64,000 nucleotides of DNA from Hericium rajendrae (lineage: Eukaryota > Basidiomycota > Agaricomycetes > Russulales > Hericiaceae). Shown here one piece after another: positions 1-9,526 of this stretch. The position numbers and the translations under genes were made by a program. The first letter of the stretch is position 1; each line of letters begins with the position of its first letter. The stretch is taken from contig CM065883.1 in assembly GCA_033439255.1 (NCBI GenBank), forward strand, positions 2,232,001 to 2,296,000, read 5' to 3'. The notes beneath the pieces were generated by a model, which had not been told where the DNA came from, did not search any database, and worked only from the letters and a program-made list of their open reading frames with translations.

Positions 1-645
1 CTGTCTTTGTAGTCCTTAGTTCTATTTTATAGTCCTTTGTTTTATTTTGTAGTCCTTAATTTGATTTTATCATTAGATTAGTCCTGATGCTTATTTTATG
101 GTTCAGTCTGAAGTTCGAAGGCTATAGTCCAAGGTCCGAGGTCCAAAGTCCGGAGTCCGGAGTCCGAAGTCTTTGATCTGTAGTAGTCTAGAGTCCGGAG
201 TCATGTTCCGGAGTTTTAAGTCCTAGTCCAAAGTCTGTTGTCTATAGTCCTATTTTATAATTCTTAATCTGAAGTTCTCAATCTGAAGTCCAGAGTCCAG
301 AGTCCTTAGTCTAGTTCAGAGTTCGAAGTTTTATTAAGTAGTCCAAAGTCCTATTAAGTAGTCCGAAGTTTTATTAAGTAGTCCGAAGTTCTATGGAGTA
401 GTCCGAAGTCCTATGGAGTAGTCCGAAGTCCTATAGAGTAGTCTGAAGTCCTGTGGAATAGTCCGAAGTCTTATTCAATACAAGTCCGAAGTCCTGTCTG
501 ATAGTCCTATTCCATAATCTTCTATAGTCCGTAGTCCTGTGTTATCTTATGTAATCCAGTTCAATTTTCAACCACTAGTCCGAGCCCTAAAAAAGCAGTC
601 CGAAGCTAGAAAAAGTAGTCCGGTTCTGATTTAATTCCATTAGTC
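1..645. repeat. Degenerate AGTCC/AGTCCGAAGTCC repeat array
   Basis: This AT-leaning stretch is built almost entirely from variants of the words AGTCC, GAAGTCC and AGTAGTCC. Between about 310 and 480 a clear unit of about 20 bp (roughly AGTAGTCCGAAGTCCTAT) recurs with small changes. No reading frame of interest crosses it. It reads as an old simple-sequence array, and no transposon ends are visible at either border. Confidence 0.75.
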
Positions 646-664
646 CGGCACCCAAGAGATACCC

Positions 665-860
665 CCTGCCAGCTCCACCGTAACCTATGGTACACATCTA
701 TATAAGCTGACCCGTAACTTATGGTCTATTCCCAGATCCAGCTGGCCCGTAGCTTACGGACCAAAAACCCTCATTCCAGCTGGGTTTGACCAGCCCGTAA
801 CTTACGGCCTTAGGCCACTTTTGTCTGGCCCGTAGGTTGCGGCCAAAGTCACACCATTGA
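665..860. repeat. Short repeats around GCCCGTAACTTACGG
   Basis: Four spaced copies of a motif close to GCCCGTAACTTACGG lie here (at about 712, 749, 793 and 827). Each is a near-palindrome (CCGTAAnTTACGG), separated by 35-45 bp of loosely related sequence. The four copies differ by transitions. No function can be assigned; dyad sites of this form could be protein-binding sites or a worn minisatellite. Confidence 0.5.
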
Positions 861-869
861 CTGAATGCG

Positions 870-1440
870 CAGTTGTCCGCAAACAGCTTTGCATATCCTT
901 GCATGTCTGAGACAGTGCACATCTACCAATACATGCCCTGCCAGCATACACATTTTTGACTGCATGCTTCCACCATCCTATAGTCCATTGCTCAAACTAC
1001 ATGTGTACATTCGTGCCCATGGACATCACACACGCCACTATGCATGCTGTTATATCATTCGTCTGGCAGAAGCCCAATGTGAGGCAAGTTTTATATGCCA
1101 TATTCAACAATCAAAATGCATCCTCTCTGGTCTCATTCCCATTTTCCATCCAAGCTGGTGATGTCATTTGTGTGCACATGCCCACAGCTATGCCAGTACA
1201 CCAGCACCCACACATGCTCCCCTTGCATATGTGCCAGCCCATGTGCACACACATACTCAAAGCTGTCCCACTGGCATGTGCACGCCCATGTCGATGCCAC
1301 AAGTATGTCGCATACAGCCTTTTGAATCTATGCCTTGCTTGTAGACTTCATACACTTCATGGGTATAGCGAGATATAGTGATAATGGGCATATGTGATTG
1401 GGGCTGTAAGTTAGTGTTGGCAGATGGCATATAGTATGTA
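870..1440. other. CpG-depleted relic resembling the GC-rich core of the CATCTG elements
   Basis: The sequence is saturated with CATGC, GTGCAC, TGTGCA and CACATG words and has very few CpG dinucleotides. Its texture matches the GC-rich core of element B (7600-8465 and 36464-36735) and looks like the CpG-rich cores of elements A and C after extensive C>T change. I infer a decayed copy of the same element. The small open frames here are composition artefacts. Confidence 0.4.
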
Positions 1441-1444
1441 GTTA

Positions 1445-1655
1445 CATCAGGAACCCTTTCAGTCTTCTTAGTGACCTTGTTGGTCTGGTTTGGATCTGGT
1501 GAATCTGGTTTTCATCTGGTTTGTCTGGTTTTCATCTGGTTTGTCTGGTTTTCTATCAATTCAGATGAAAACCAGACAAACCAGACAAAAACCAGATCCA
1601 CCAGACCCAAACCAGACCAACAAGGTCACTAAGAAGACTGAAAGGGTTCCTGATG
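1445..1655. mobile_element. 211-bp inverted-repeat element (MITE-like), CATCAG family, copy 1
   Basis: The element begins CATCAGGAACCCTTTCAG and ends with the exact inverse complement, and the two arms of about 50 bp are perfect inverted repeats. The middle is made of CTGGTTT/AAACCAG words that also fold back. A 2-bp TA duplication flanks it (1443-1444, 1656-1657), which can be extended to TAGTTA (1439-1444, 1656-1661). By eye it is identical to the copies at 15006 and 17000, so the family moved recently. It encodes nothing; the 62-codon open frame inside it is a by-product of the inverted repeat. Confidence 0.85.
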
Positions 1656-2129
1656 TAGTTAGGGATCACAACATATAGATTTGAACTTTGCAATATAATA
1701 TGTTAACCAAAATAAAGTTTGGATAGCAGGTTACCTGCAGGTCAATCACAGGTCAATGAGTTCGAGCATAACCTTGATCTGGATTCATCTGAAAAAAATA
1801 AAATTTACATAGCAAAGGGTCAAAGGTATGGTGGCTATTGGTGGGCTATGGAAGCTATAAAGTTTCATTATCAACCTATGTAGAACTATGAGAGCTATCA
1901 TAGCTTCCATAGCAGACAGTGTGAGATACATAGCCTCCATAGCTGGTAGTATGAAATACATAGTGCTATCCAACTTAGAAGGGAAGCTATGCTTCCTATG
2001 CTACATTAGATAGGCCTCCAATTCTTGAAGTCAAATTGTATTATATTCATGGAAGGATCTACACATACTCTAACTACATTAACATGACAAAGTATCTATG
2101 GGTCCCGACTGAAAGTATCTGAGGATCCC

Positions 2130-3060
2130 GACTGAGCACATGCAGGTGGCTGTGCATGCGGGCACATCCGCACATTGGCGGGGCAGCGCAAGCACAAGGG
2201 CGTGTGCGGAGCGGAGCGTCAGCGCACGGGCCATGGGCAGGGTGGGGCGTGCAGGTCGTGTGGCACCGTGCACGAGCATGCGGGGCGAGGCGGTGGCATG
2301 CGGGTCTACGTGGCCACCTGCATGCACGGACTATGATGCGGGGGTCGTCTGCAGCCGTGCACGCGCAGTCGCCGGCATACGAGGCCGTGAACAGGGTGCG
2401 GGCGCCGTGCGAAAGGCACTGGGCTGAGGCAGGCCCGTGCGCGACGCAGGAAGCCCACGCATGGGCGGTGCGGGGTATTCTGCGCGAAGGCGGAGGTGCG
2501 GCGCGTTGGCGCGGCACGTGGGGTGCTGGCGCGGTGTTGGCAGCATTGGCAGGGCGGTGGCGGTTGATAGGGCACAGGGGAGGGGGTTTGGCGAGGCACA
2601 GAGGGCGTTGGCGGGGCGAGGGGCAGGTTGGTGGGGCAGGTTGGCAGGGCGCAGAGCGTGTTGGTGGGGCGCGGACATGTTGGCAGGGCGCGGAGCATGT
2701 TGGCAACGCGCGGAGCGTGTTGGCGGCGCGCGGAGGGCGTTGGCGCGGAGTGAGATCCGTGCGCGAGGCACTGGTCTGCCCGGGGCCTGTGCATGACGTG
2801 GCAGGCTTGCGCGAGGGGTGGGGCCATGCGCGATTAGGCTGTCGTGGACCCATGCACGACATGCGCAGCATGTGCGCATGCGTGCGCTGGCATGCCGGTC
2901 CCAGTCATGGCCAACGGGGCATGCACCGGTGGCCGCAGTCGTTGGAGGCGGAGCGTCGGGTGTTGGTGACGTGGCAGTGAGGCGGCGAGGTCGGAGGGGG
3001 ACGGGTGATGCGAGAGGGATGGCGGTGGGAGGCGAAGGGAAGGAGGGCGCACGGGAGGGC
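2130..3060. repeat. GC-rich minisatellite core of element A
   Basis: Degenerate direct repeats of about 20-22 bp with a consensus near TGTTGGCGCGGAGCG are clearest at 2620-2760. CpG density is very high, unlike the AT-rich flanks. Long open frames exist in several frames on both strands (up to about 270 codons), but only because stop codons are rare in such DNA. Their products are Ala/Arg/Pro/His-rich with no domain. Matching regions occur in elements B and C. Confidence 0.6.
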
Positions 3061-3064
3061 AAGA

Positions 3065-3086
3065 GTATCGCTCATTCGAGCGATAC
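3065..3086. other. Perfect 9-bp hairpin in element A
   Basis: GTATCGCTC, a four-base loop ATTC and GAGCGATAC form a perfect stem at the edge of the GC-rich core. It is followed by GGTATTAGCACGAA, about 20 bp, a run of T, and then ACTCACC, which on the opposite strand is a good 5' splice site (GGTGAGT). Hairpin, TTAGCACGAA and inverse splice site recur in element C in the same order, so this is a conserved module and not chance. Confidence 0.6.
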
Positions 3087-3499
3087 GCTCGGTATTAGCA
3101 CGAATAAAGGACATAAAGTTTTTTTTTACTCACCTTTGGTGCCCTCGGCATCTTACTGAGTCCCTCCTGCATTCGATTCGATGAGTCAGAGGGAGAGGAG
3201 GGAGGTGGATGGCGGAAGGCGGAGAGTGGTGGTGGTAGAGACAGCGAGACGAACTTCGACGCGCGTTTCAGTGCTTCCGCGCGAGTTCGAACATCTTTCG
3301 ACCTTATTAAATCAAATAAAATCGAATAAAATCTGAAAAAAAGAGGAACACTATAGCATACTCATAGGATACGATTGAATGAGACAACTATCTAACTAAA
3401 GTAGTACAAGCTACTCGACAACGACATGAACTTAGTGAAATCTGCGACTTAGCCTCTGACGCAGTGGCCGGCAGTGCCCGGGCCGAGTCGCAGCAGCCA

Positions 3500-3600
3500 C
3501 ATTTCAGGCTTCGCTCGCCACGTCTACATAAGGCCCACGTGACACGCGACCTCTCTTTCCTCTCAACCACTACCATCTCTCGTCATCTTCCCTCTTTGGC
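3500..3600 (+). promoter_or_regulatory. Putative TATA promoter of element A
   Basis: CTACATAAGGCCC at about 3524 is followed by a GC-rich stretch and then a pyrimidine-rich leader (CTCTCTTTCCTCTCAACCAC). The same block, with TATATAAGGC and CTCTTGCTCTTT, appears in element C (57321) and inverted in element B (7020). Conservation between three diverged copies is the evidence for function. No clear open frame starts downstream; an AT-rich tract with possible splice signals follows. Confidence 0.45.
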
Positions 3601-4742
3601 TGCCTCAACATATTTCTTGATGGTGAGGTTGTAATATCTTTTTAATTGTCTCTTGTGACTAATGTGTAGTCTTTTGTAGACTTTAATTTTCGCTTTTTGT
3701 TACCTTTGGGTAAGTGCCTTTATGGATTGTTGTTGACTGATGCTGATGATGTGTCAGTCTTGTAGTACTTTATTTTCGCTTTTTTGATACTTAGTAAGTC
3801 TTCTATTGTATGTCTGATTTAACTTACTAATGATGTTTATAGATTTATCTTATATTATCCTTTGTAGCTTAGTATATAGTGTACTGTTGTATCAGATTTT
3901 TTTAAATCAAATCTTTCTTTCTTCTGATGTTTGAGTGATCTGAGATACAATAAAGATCTTGAGCTTATGAAATTCTTCAGATGCTTTCAATATTTGTATA
4001 GCATGTTTTGAGTTGTATATTGATCAGAGTTGTCATAGTTTAGATAGTAATCCTAATTGGCTAGGCATGGTATAATAATAATTATAGAAGACATAACTGG
4101 TATAGCTCTCATAGCTATGATAGCTATGTCTTATGCTATGATAGCTATGATAGCTGTTCATAGCTATCCTGCCAGAGTACATAGCTTGTCATAGATAACC
4201 CTATAGCTATAAGAGTCTATCAACTAAAGAGGATTGCTATGAGTCTAGGATTTCCATGTAAATCATATAGTATAATATAGCATTGGTATTTTTTTCAGAT
4301 GTTTGTGCAAGTCTCAGCCACCAGGTGATCCAGATCTATGAGTTAGATACCTGCAGGTCAATTTTGTGGATATACCCGTGTTGACCTATGGGTGACTCTG
4401 ACTCGTGTCGAACCCTAAAGCATATAAAAAAACACTATTTAATCTAATCTAATCATGAGTAGTTCAGCTCCTACCTCTGATAACTCTACATTTTCTGCTA
4501 TGTTATATATCTTAGCATCTTATTTTATATATAATCTTGTATGTTATACAGTACACACTTGTCATATCTTATTCTACTCAGCCCGATATATGATATACAC
4601 TATTATATATGCTTATACTATAGATACTTGTAATATCTACAATTATAGTAGTAGTCTAGTTGTATGTCTAATCAAACAAGATTCAAGATTGAATATATGA
4701 TCAATGTCAAACATTGTATTGTTGAACAAAGCTAATGGCCAA

Positions 4743-5559
4743 TCACGTGATCAATAGCAGACCTTGTTCGGCCGCACAAGGTCTGGTGGCTGTGCTTAGC
4801 TTATGTCAGCAGTAGTTGATGTTGCGCTCTCTGCTTTCTCTTCTTTTCTTCAGATAGCTTTGAAGTCAGTGTGATACTACCATTAGTGCACACTGACTAC
4901 AAGGCTTGGACACGCCCAGTTCCCATCTACAGCGAGTTGCGGCTGAGGTGTCCAATGATGGTGTAGGGCCATCACCAACTTTCTGGATCTCTTCTGATGA
5001 TGTGGCATAGAGATTGCACCATGGCCCTCTCAATACCACATGAATCAGAATGAGTGAAAGCTTGTTGGAATCAGATTTAGAATAGCTTTAGAATAGTGCC
5101 ATAAACAGCAAGATAGCATGGCAAAATGCTGACCTATTGGACTATATGTCCGTGATGATGTGGCAGACTGATTGCTTTATAGCTCTGCTGATACTGCATC
5201 AATCATAATGTATGAGGGCTTATTGAAATCAGATTTACAGTAGCTTTCTAACAATATAGTTTACAACATTATAGCACCATTGGTTGTTGAGATAGGAGAC
5301 AATACTATTTTGCTGATGTGACACATAAATCAAGAAATATCTCTGCTTGGAGTGATCCGATTTTCTCATTCTAAACTGGGTTGGAAAGATGTAATCTAAA
5401 GTATTTGAACACAATTTACCGTTTGTCGATTGATGACTTTGTTGCAGAGCTATAAAGCAATCACTGTATACAGTGTATTGGCTCTCTAGGCGACTTATGC
5501 TTATGTAAGCGGGCGCTAAGACCTTGTTCGGCCGCACAAGGTCTTGTAGGATCACATGA
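4743..5559. mobile_element. Possible DNA element with palindrome-containing inverted ends
   Basis: Both ends carry the 26-bp palindromic block AGACCTTGT-TCGGCCGC-ACAAGGTCT (4759-4784 and 5519-5544). Outside each block lies TCACGTGATC or its inverse form GATCACATGA, so the ends form an inverted repeat of about 40 bp that itself contains a hairpin. The interior is AT-rich and non-coding with a tandem duplication. I could not settle a target-site duplication, so the exact ends are uncertain. Confidence 0.5.
4996..5325. repeat. Tandem repeat, period about 157 bp
   Basis: TGATGATGTGGCA begins two units at about 4996 and 5153, and each runs through an AATCAGATTTA-AGTAGCTTT-like segment. A third, more diverged start (GCTGATGTGACACAT) follows at about 5312. 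The units differ by many substitutions, so the array is old. It lies inside the palindrome-ended element. Confidence 0.55.
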
Positions 5560-5718
5560 CCGAGTCTCAGGACCCACTGCTACCGATAAATTGCATTTTT
5601 TTTGCTCATTTTATCAATAAACAGTATGTACATTTGTTTGCTGTGTATCATTTTAGTGGCTGTATCTTTCTGTAAGCAGTAAATTGTGTTGAAGACTGGC
5701 TTTCTGGTATATTAGGAT

Positions 5719-6240
5719 TCATTTGAGAACAAGTGAATCAGTTGAGTACTGATTAAGTTAGCTGGAGTTCAAGCATTCTAGGGGGAAAATGCAGAAACAA
5801 TTTGCATTCTGCGAGTTTTGCACCAATCCTGATGCATGAGATACCATTAGAAAGCTATCAATAAGTAGATTTTGATGCACTTTAGAACGAGTAAATCGGT
5901 TGAGAATTGACCTAGTTAGCTAGGGTTCAAGCATTTTAGAAGAGGAAAAAAAGAAACACTTTGCATTCTGCAAGTTCTTAACCGATTTGGATGCATAAAA
6001 TATGATAGCAAAGCTATGAGTGAGTAGATTTAGACGCATTTGAGAACAAGTAAATCGGTTGAGAATGGACTGAGTTAGCTTGAGTTCAAGTATCATAGAG
6101 GGGAAATGTAGAAATTCATTGCATTCTATGAGTTCTGCACAGATCAGGATGCAAAAAATACTGTCAGAAAGCAATAAATTAGCAGATCCAGATGCATTTG
6201 AGAACAGGTGAATTGGTCAAGAACTGATCAAGTTACATTA
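5719..6240. repeat. Tandem repeat, period about 158 bp, ~3.3 copies
   Basis: Units start with GCATTTGAGAACAAGT or close variants at about 5719, 5877, 6036 and 6193 (spacing 158, 159 and 157). Each continues with CGGTTGAGAATTGA, GAGTTCAAG and a GAAA-rich block. The last copy is partial. No coding capacity is visible. Confidence 0.75.
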
Positions 6241-6405
6241 AATCAACAAAGTTTGGCCAGAGCTAGAGTTGAACCTGCAAACTCGTTAGATTGAAGATGT
6301 GTGATTATATAAGCCAACTGCCTAATGGGCATAGTCATCGTTTGCATGTCGTTTTCACTATGAAAAGGCGATATAGAGTAAACGATTCTAAGGAATCGTA
6401 TGAAT

Positions 6406-6830
6406 GGTAGAGGATCGGCCGAGCAATTGACAACCTGCGAGATCGAGCAGGCCAGCCAATGACCCATGAGACATCAGAGGATGGGCCCGTCAATGATGAA
6501 TGACCTGTAGACATTATAAGGGGACAGGCCCGTCAATGACCCAATGGATGGTAGAGGACGGGCCGAGCAACTGATATCCCACGGGATCGAGAGGGCCAGC
6601 CAATGACCCATTGGACATCAGAGGATGGGCCCGTCAATGATGAATGACCAGTAGACATTATAAGGGGATGGGCCAGCCAATGACCCAATGGACGGTAGAG
6701 GACGGGCTGAGCAACTGATATCCCGCGGGATCAAGTGGGCCAGCCAATGATCCAATGGACGTCAGAGGACAGGCCGGTCAATGATGAATGGACACTACAG
6801 ATTAAATGACTAGAGGCCAGACAATGACCC
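6406..6830. repeat. Tandem repeat, period 144 bp, ~3 copies
   Basis: GGTAGAGGACGGGC(C/T)GAGCAA starts units at 6406, 6550 and 6694, exactly 144 bp apart. Each unit itself contains two or three smaller GGGCCxGxCAATGACCCA motifs. The array sits next to the left part of element B. No gene is visible. Confidence 0.8.
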
Positions 6831-7009
6831 ATTGGTACATAGGAAGGGCAGGCCTGTCATTGGATGATTGCTACATTGTGATGGACGGGCCAGTGCAGGA
6901 TGGCCAATCAACAATGGCACTTTGTCAAGCTCGCCTGGCATTCCCTCAATGCACTAAGTGACTGTTTCATGTGGGGATGGTGGGGGTTAAAGAGCAAGAG
7001 GTAAAGCGC

Positions 7010-7045
7010 GTTGCACCAGCCTTATATAGGAATCTCAGACGAAAC
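7010..7045 (-). promoter_or_regulatory. Promoter block of element B
   Basis: On the minus strand TATATAAGGCTGG is followed by CAACGCGCTTTACC and CTCTTGCTCTTTAA. This matches element C at 57321-57366 almost base for base and element A at about 3524 more loosely. Similarity over the TATA box and pyrimidine-rich leader suggests a shared polymerase II promoter. Confidence 0.45.
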
Positions 7046-7482
7046 CAGGATTTGTGGTTGCTGGGCGCTTGCCGAGTGTTGTGGCAGAGACTGGATGCCA
7101 GACTTTACTACGTTAATGCTGCTGCTCACAGATTCACAGTCCAGTAGATACACAGTGTTCTCATACATTCTAATTAAATGTATAATCTATCACTATCCCT
7201 TTTTTCATTGAATTTATACAAGTTTATTTGATTTGCTGAGGCTCGAGCAACAAAGCTTCACTCGTTCGGTGGCTGAATCACCGAGTTTAACACATTGAGA
7301 CTTCACTCCTTTTTACCAGTCTCCCTTCCCCTCCTTCGTGTTTCCTCCTCCAGCCTTCTTTCTTCCATTTCTTTCATTTTCTATTGGCTTTCAATACGGC
7401 TGGGATAGTTTTTTTTAGCAGATACTTAGAGGGCCTTAGGTGAGTAAAAAAAAGCCTCTTATCATTTTTTCGTACTAATCAA

Positions 7483-7517
7483 GAGAGTGTCAATCATTTT
7501 TTGAGTGACACTCTCGA
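7483..7517. other. Hairpin of element B
   Basis: GAGAGTGTCA and TGACACTCTC pair around a T-rich loop. On the minus strand the order hairpin, TTAGTACGAA, T-run and ACTCACC agrees with elements A and C. The stem is less perfect than in C, in line with the greater decay of this copy. Confidence 0.5.
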
Positions 7518-7599
7518 TATCTTTTATTCTGTCAATCCCACATCCCCGCGCTACCATCCTACGATCCCGCTGCCTTTTTTGCACTCTCATCGCCTCTTC

Positions 7600-8465
7600 C
7601 TCGGCCTGTCTATGCCACATCTGTGCCCCGTGCACAGCTCGTACACCTCATGCCTAACTCCAACAGGCTGCGACCCCTGCGCATGCCTCCAACCACCATC
7701 CCCTTCCACGTGCACCAGCGTGCACAAGGCCACAGTGTGCGCGCATGCATGTACCATGTGACGTTGTCTGTGCGACGTCAATGACATGTGCGCATGAGCC
7801 ACATCATCGTCCATGCCCCACGTCCGTGCATGTGCATGCACCATAGTCCTGTTGCCATGGCAATGGGACTCGAACATCGTTCATGCCCATCGGCCACGAC
7901 CTCACATGCTCACCTCAATCCCTGCAAGGCCTCGTGCTCATGTTCAACACCATGCATGCTTGCAACGTCCTGTCCACATGCTCAAGCCCCCACACCCACT
8001 CACAATGCCCTGCACCTGCTCACAATGCCCTGGACATGCACACCATGCCCGGTTGTGTGTATGCTCCCACACCTGCTCAACTCAACATGCCCCACGTGTG
8101 TGCGCAATGACCTGCACAGGTGCACGACAACCACATGTGCATGACGTGCCGTACAGTGCCTCTTCATGCATGCAGAATGTCCTGCATGTCTGCTCCAGGC
8201 CTCCTGCACATGCTCGACACCTGTGCATGCCCAACATCCCCCATGTGTGCCCAGCTCTGCCTCCGCATGCGCACAGATGCCAGCACATGGTGGTGCTGCA
8301 AGACCCCATCCCACAACAATGCATGCATGACACCCAGCATTCACACTCAATGCCACTTGCCTACAATGCCCCACATGCATGCGTGCGTGCTCCCGCATGC
8401 CCGCTCAACACCTCGTGCCCTCCAGATGCTCTGCATACGTGCACAACATCCCATGCGCATGTACG
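7600..8465. repeat. GC-rich repeat core of element B, first half
   Basis: Direct repeats of about 20 bp (variants of CTCACAATGCCCTGCACCTG) are rich in CATGC and GTGCAC and poor in CpG. Open frames of up to 230 codons reflect base composition only; their products are Cys/His/Met/Pro-rich with no domain. The array stops at the G1 target duplication CAACC (8466-8470) and resumes at 36464. Confidence 0.55.
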
Positions 8466-8470
8466 CAACC

Positions 8471-9477
8471 TGTGGCGTGGGACCCCAAGAGACCCCGGGA
8501 CTTGATGCGACTTGACGCAGGACGTGTCTCGGAGGCCCGGAACCCCGGGATCATGTGCATAATAAGTCAAGACGGACTTGTCTTAGTACTGTACAGTAGC
8601 GAACCTTAAATATCTTGCCTGTACTTAATCGACGTCCTCGCAGAGGACGAGATACTACTACTTGTCAAGACTCGGTCGTAGACAGCAGAGAACCACCCAA
8701 GTCACCAGCGATGATGGGAGCGAGAGAGCAGAGAGCGACTAGCAGTGCAGTGACCTGTATTGGAGGTACAGTACAGTACAGACGAAATGGACAATCTAGG
8801 GAAATAGGTGAGCGACAGGGAGCCTATAAGTACTGGGACGACAATGGGAAAAGAACAATGGACACCATAACGGGTCGAACAATAGAGTGAGAACAATGGT
8901 GGCCAAAAGGAGAACAATGGGAGGGAGAACAATAGGATGTCCCAAAGGGGAACAAGGGCATGGGTGAAGGATAGCCCCAGGTCATGTGAGGAAGTGAACA
9001 TGTGATGGGGCTGTTGGAGCACATGACTGACGTGATGCCTTGATGGCAGAGAAGAAGGCGGAGAGAAATGGAGCGATCCATGACACTACTACACTTTCGC
9101 TCTTGTTTCAGTCCCATTATCTTTCTCTCTCAAACGACTTAATGCGTGCTCACTCGCTCGCCTTCAGCCGCGACCTTCGACTTCTCGTTAAGGAACCGGA
9201 GGTGCACCCACAGAAGCAAACACATACAACGTGTTGCCTTCGCGGTCGCGAGCTTTCTCCCTCTCTCCCTCTATGATGCGCTCAGGTGTCAAGACTCGAG
9301 GGAAGCTCTCAAGTCTCATCCCTTTCAGCTCGGTCCCTCTTCGTGTCGAGGCAGGGAAGCTCTCCCGACAGAATGAGGTGCCTGTCGCTTGGCTCCAGGA
9401 CCGACTCACACCTTTTCTCCTCTCTCCACTCGCCAGACTCCCTGATAGGATTCCGTACCCTTGGACCAAGCGTCACA
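8471..9477 (+). repeat. G1 5' LTR, interrupted
   Basis: It matches the 3' LTR at 35880-36458 throughout, apart from a 423-bp insertion plus 5-bp duplication at 8663-9090, which restores the 579-bp length. It starts TGTGGCGTGGGACCCC and ends GCGTCACA. TGG follows 4-6 bp downstream as a possible primer-binding start, but I could not name the tRNA. Confidence 0.85.
8663..9085 (-). mobile_element. Solo LTR of the G2 chromovirus family
   Basis: This is a 423-bp LTR with TGTCA/TGACA ends and a CTACT duplication (8658-8662, 9086-9090). It matches the other G2 LTRs in the window with a few extra transitions (for example CAGTACAGTA for CAGTACGGTA). A lone LTR with an intact TSD indicates recombination between the two LTRs of a former full element. 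Confidence 0.9.
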
Positions 9478-9526
9478 AAGGTGGACATATCCGGAATCCT
9501 TTCATTCCTGGCCAGTTATAACTCTC

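Larger units (their letters stand above)
1786..4301 (+). mobile_element. CATCTG-ended element, copy A (2.5 kb)
   Basis: The left end CATCTGAAAAAAATA and the right end (inverse complement at 4287-4301) form a 15-bp terminal inverted repeat, flanked by a 2-bp TT duplication (1784-1785, 4302-4303). Inside, in order: AT-rich subterminal DNA full of TAGCTAT/ATAGCTA words, a GC-rich minisatellite (2130-3060), a perfect hairpin (3065-3086), an AT-rich spacer, a TATA-type promoter (about 3524), then about 700 bp of AT-rich DNA. Element C (55309-58249) has the same order and similar ends. No transposase is recognisable, so it is probably non-autonomous. The ends resemble those of the CATCAG elements in form and in TSD length. 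Confidence 0.65.

Noticed and set aside
2074-3062. Open frames of 243-274 codons on both strands
   Set aside because: They overlap in four or more frames, follow the CpG-rich repeat exactly, are Ala/Arg/Pro-rich and have no domain; composition artefacts.
1720-4400. ACCTGCAGGT and GATCTGGAT words on both sides of element A as a larger inverted repeat
   Set aside because: ACCTGCAGGT is itself a palindrome and the remaining match is short and patchy; not enough to call an outer element.
7587-8515. Cys/His/Met-rich open frames of up to 230 codons
   Set aside because: Products of CATGC/GTGCAC repeats read in any frame; no start context, no homologous frame kept in elements A and C.
9478-9500. 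Primer-binding site of G1 and of G2 (25916)
   Set aside because: TGG triplets follow each LTR, but I could not match the next bases to a tRNA with confidence.
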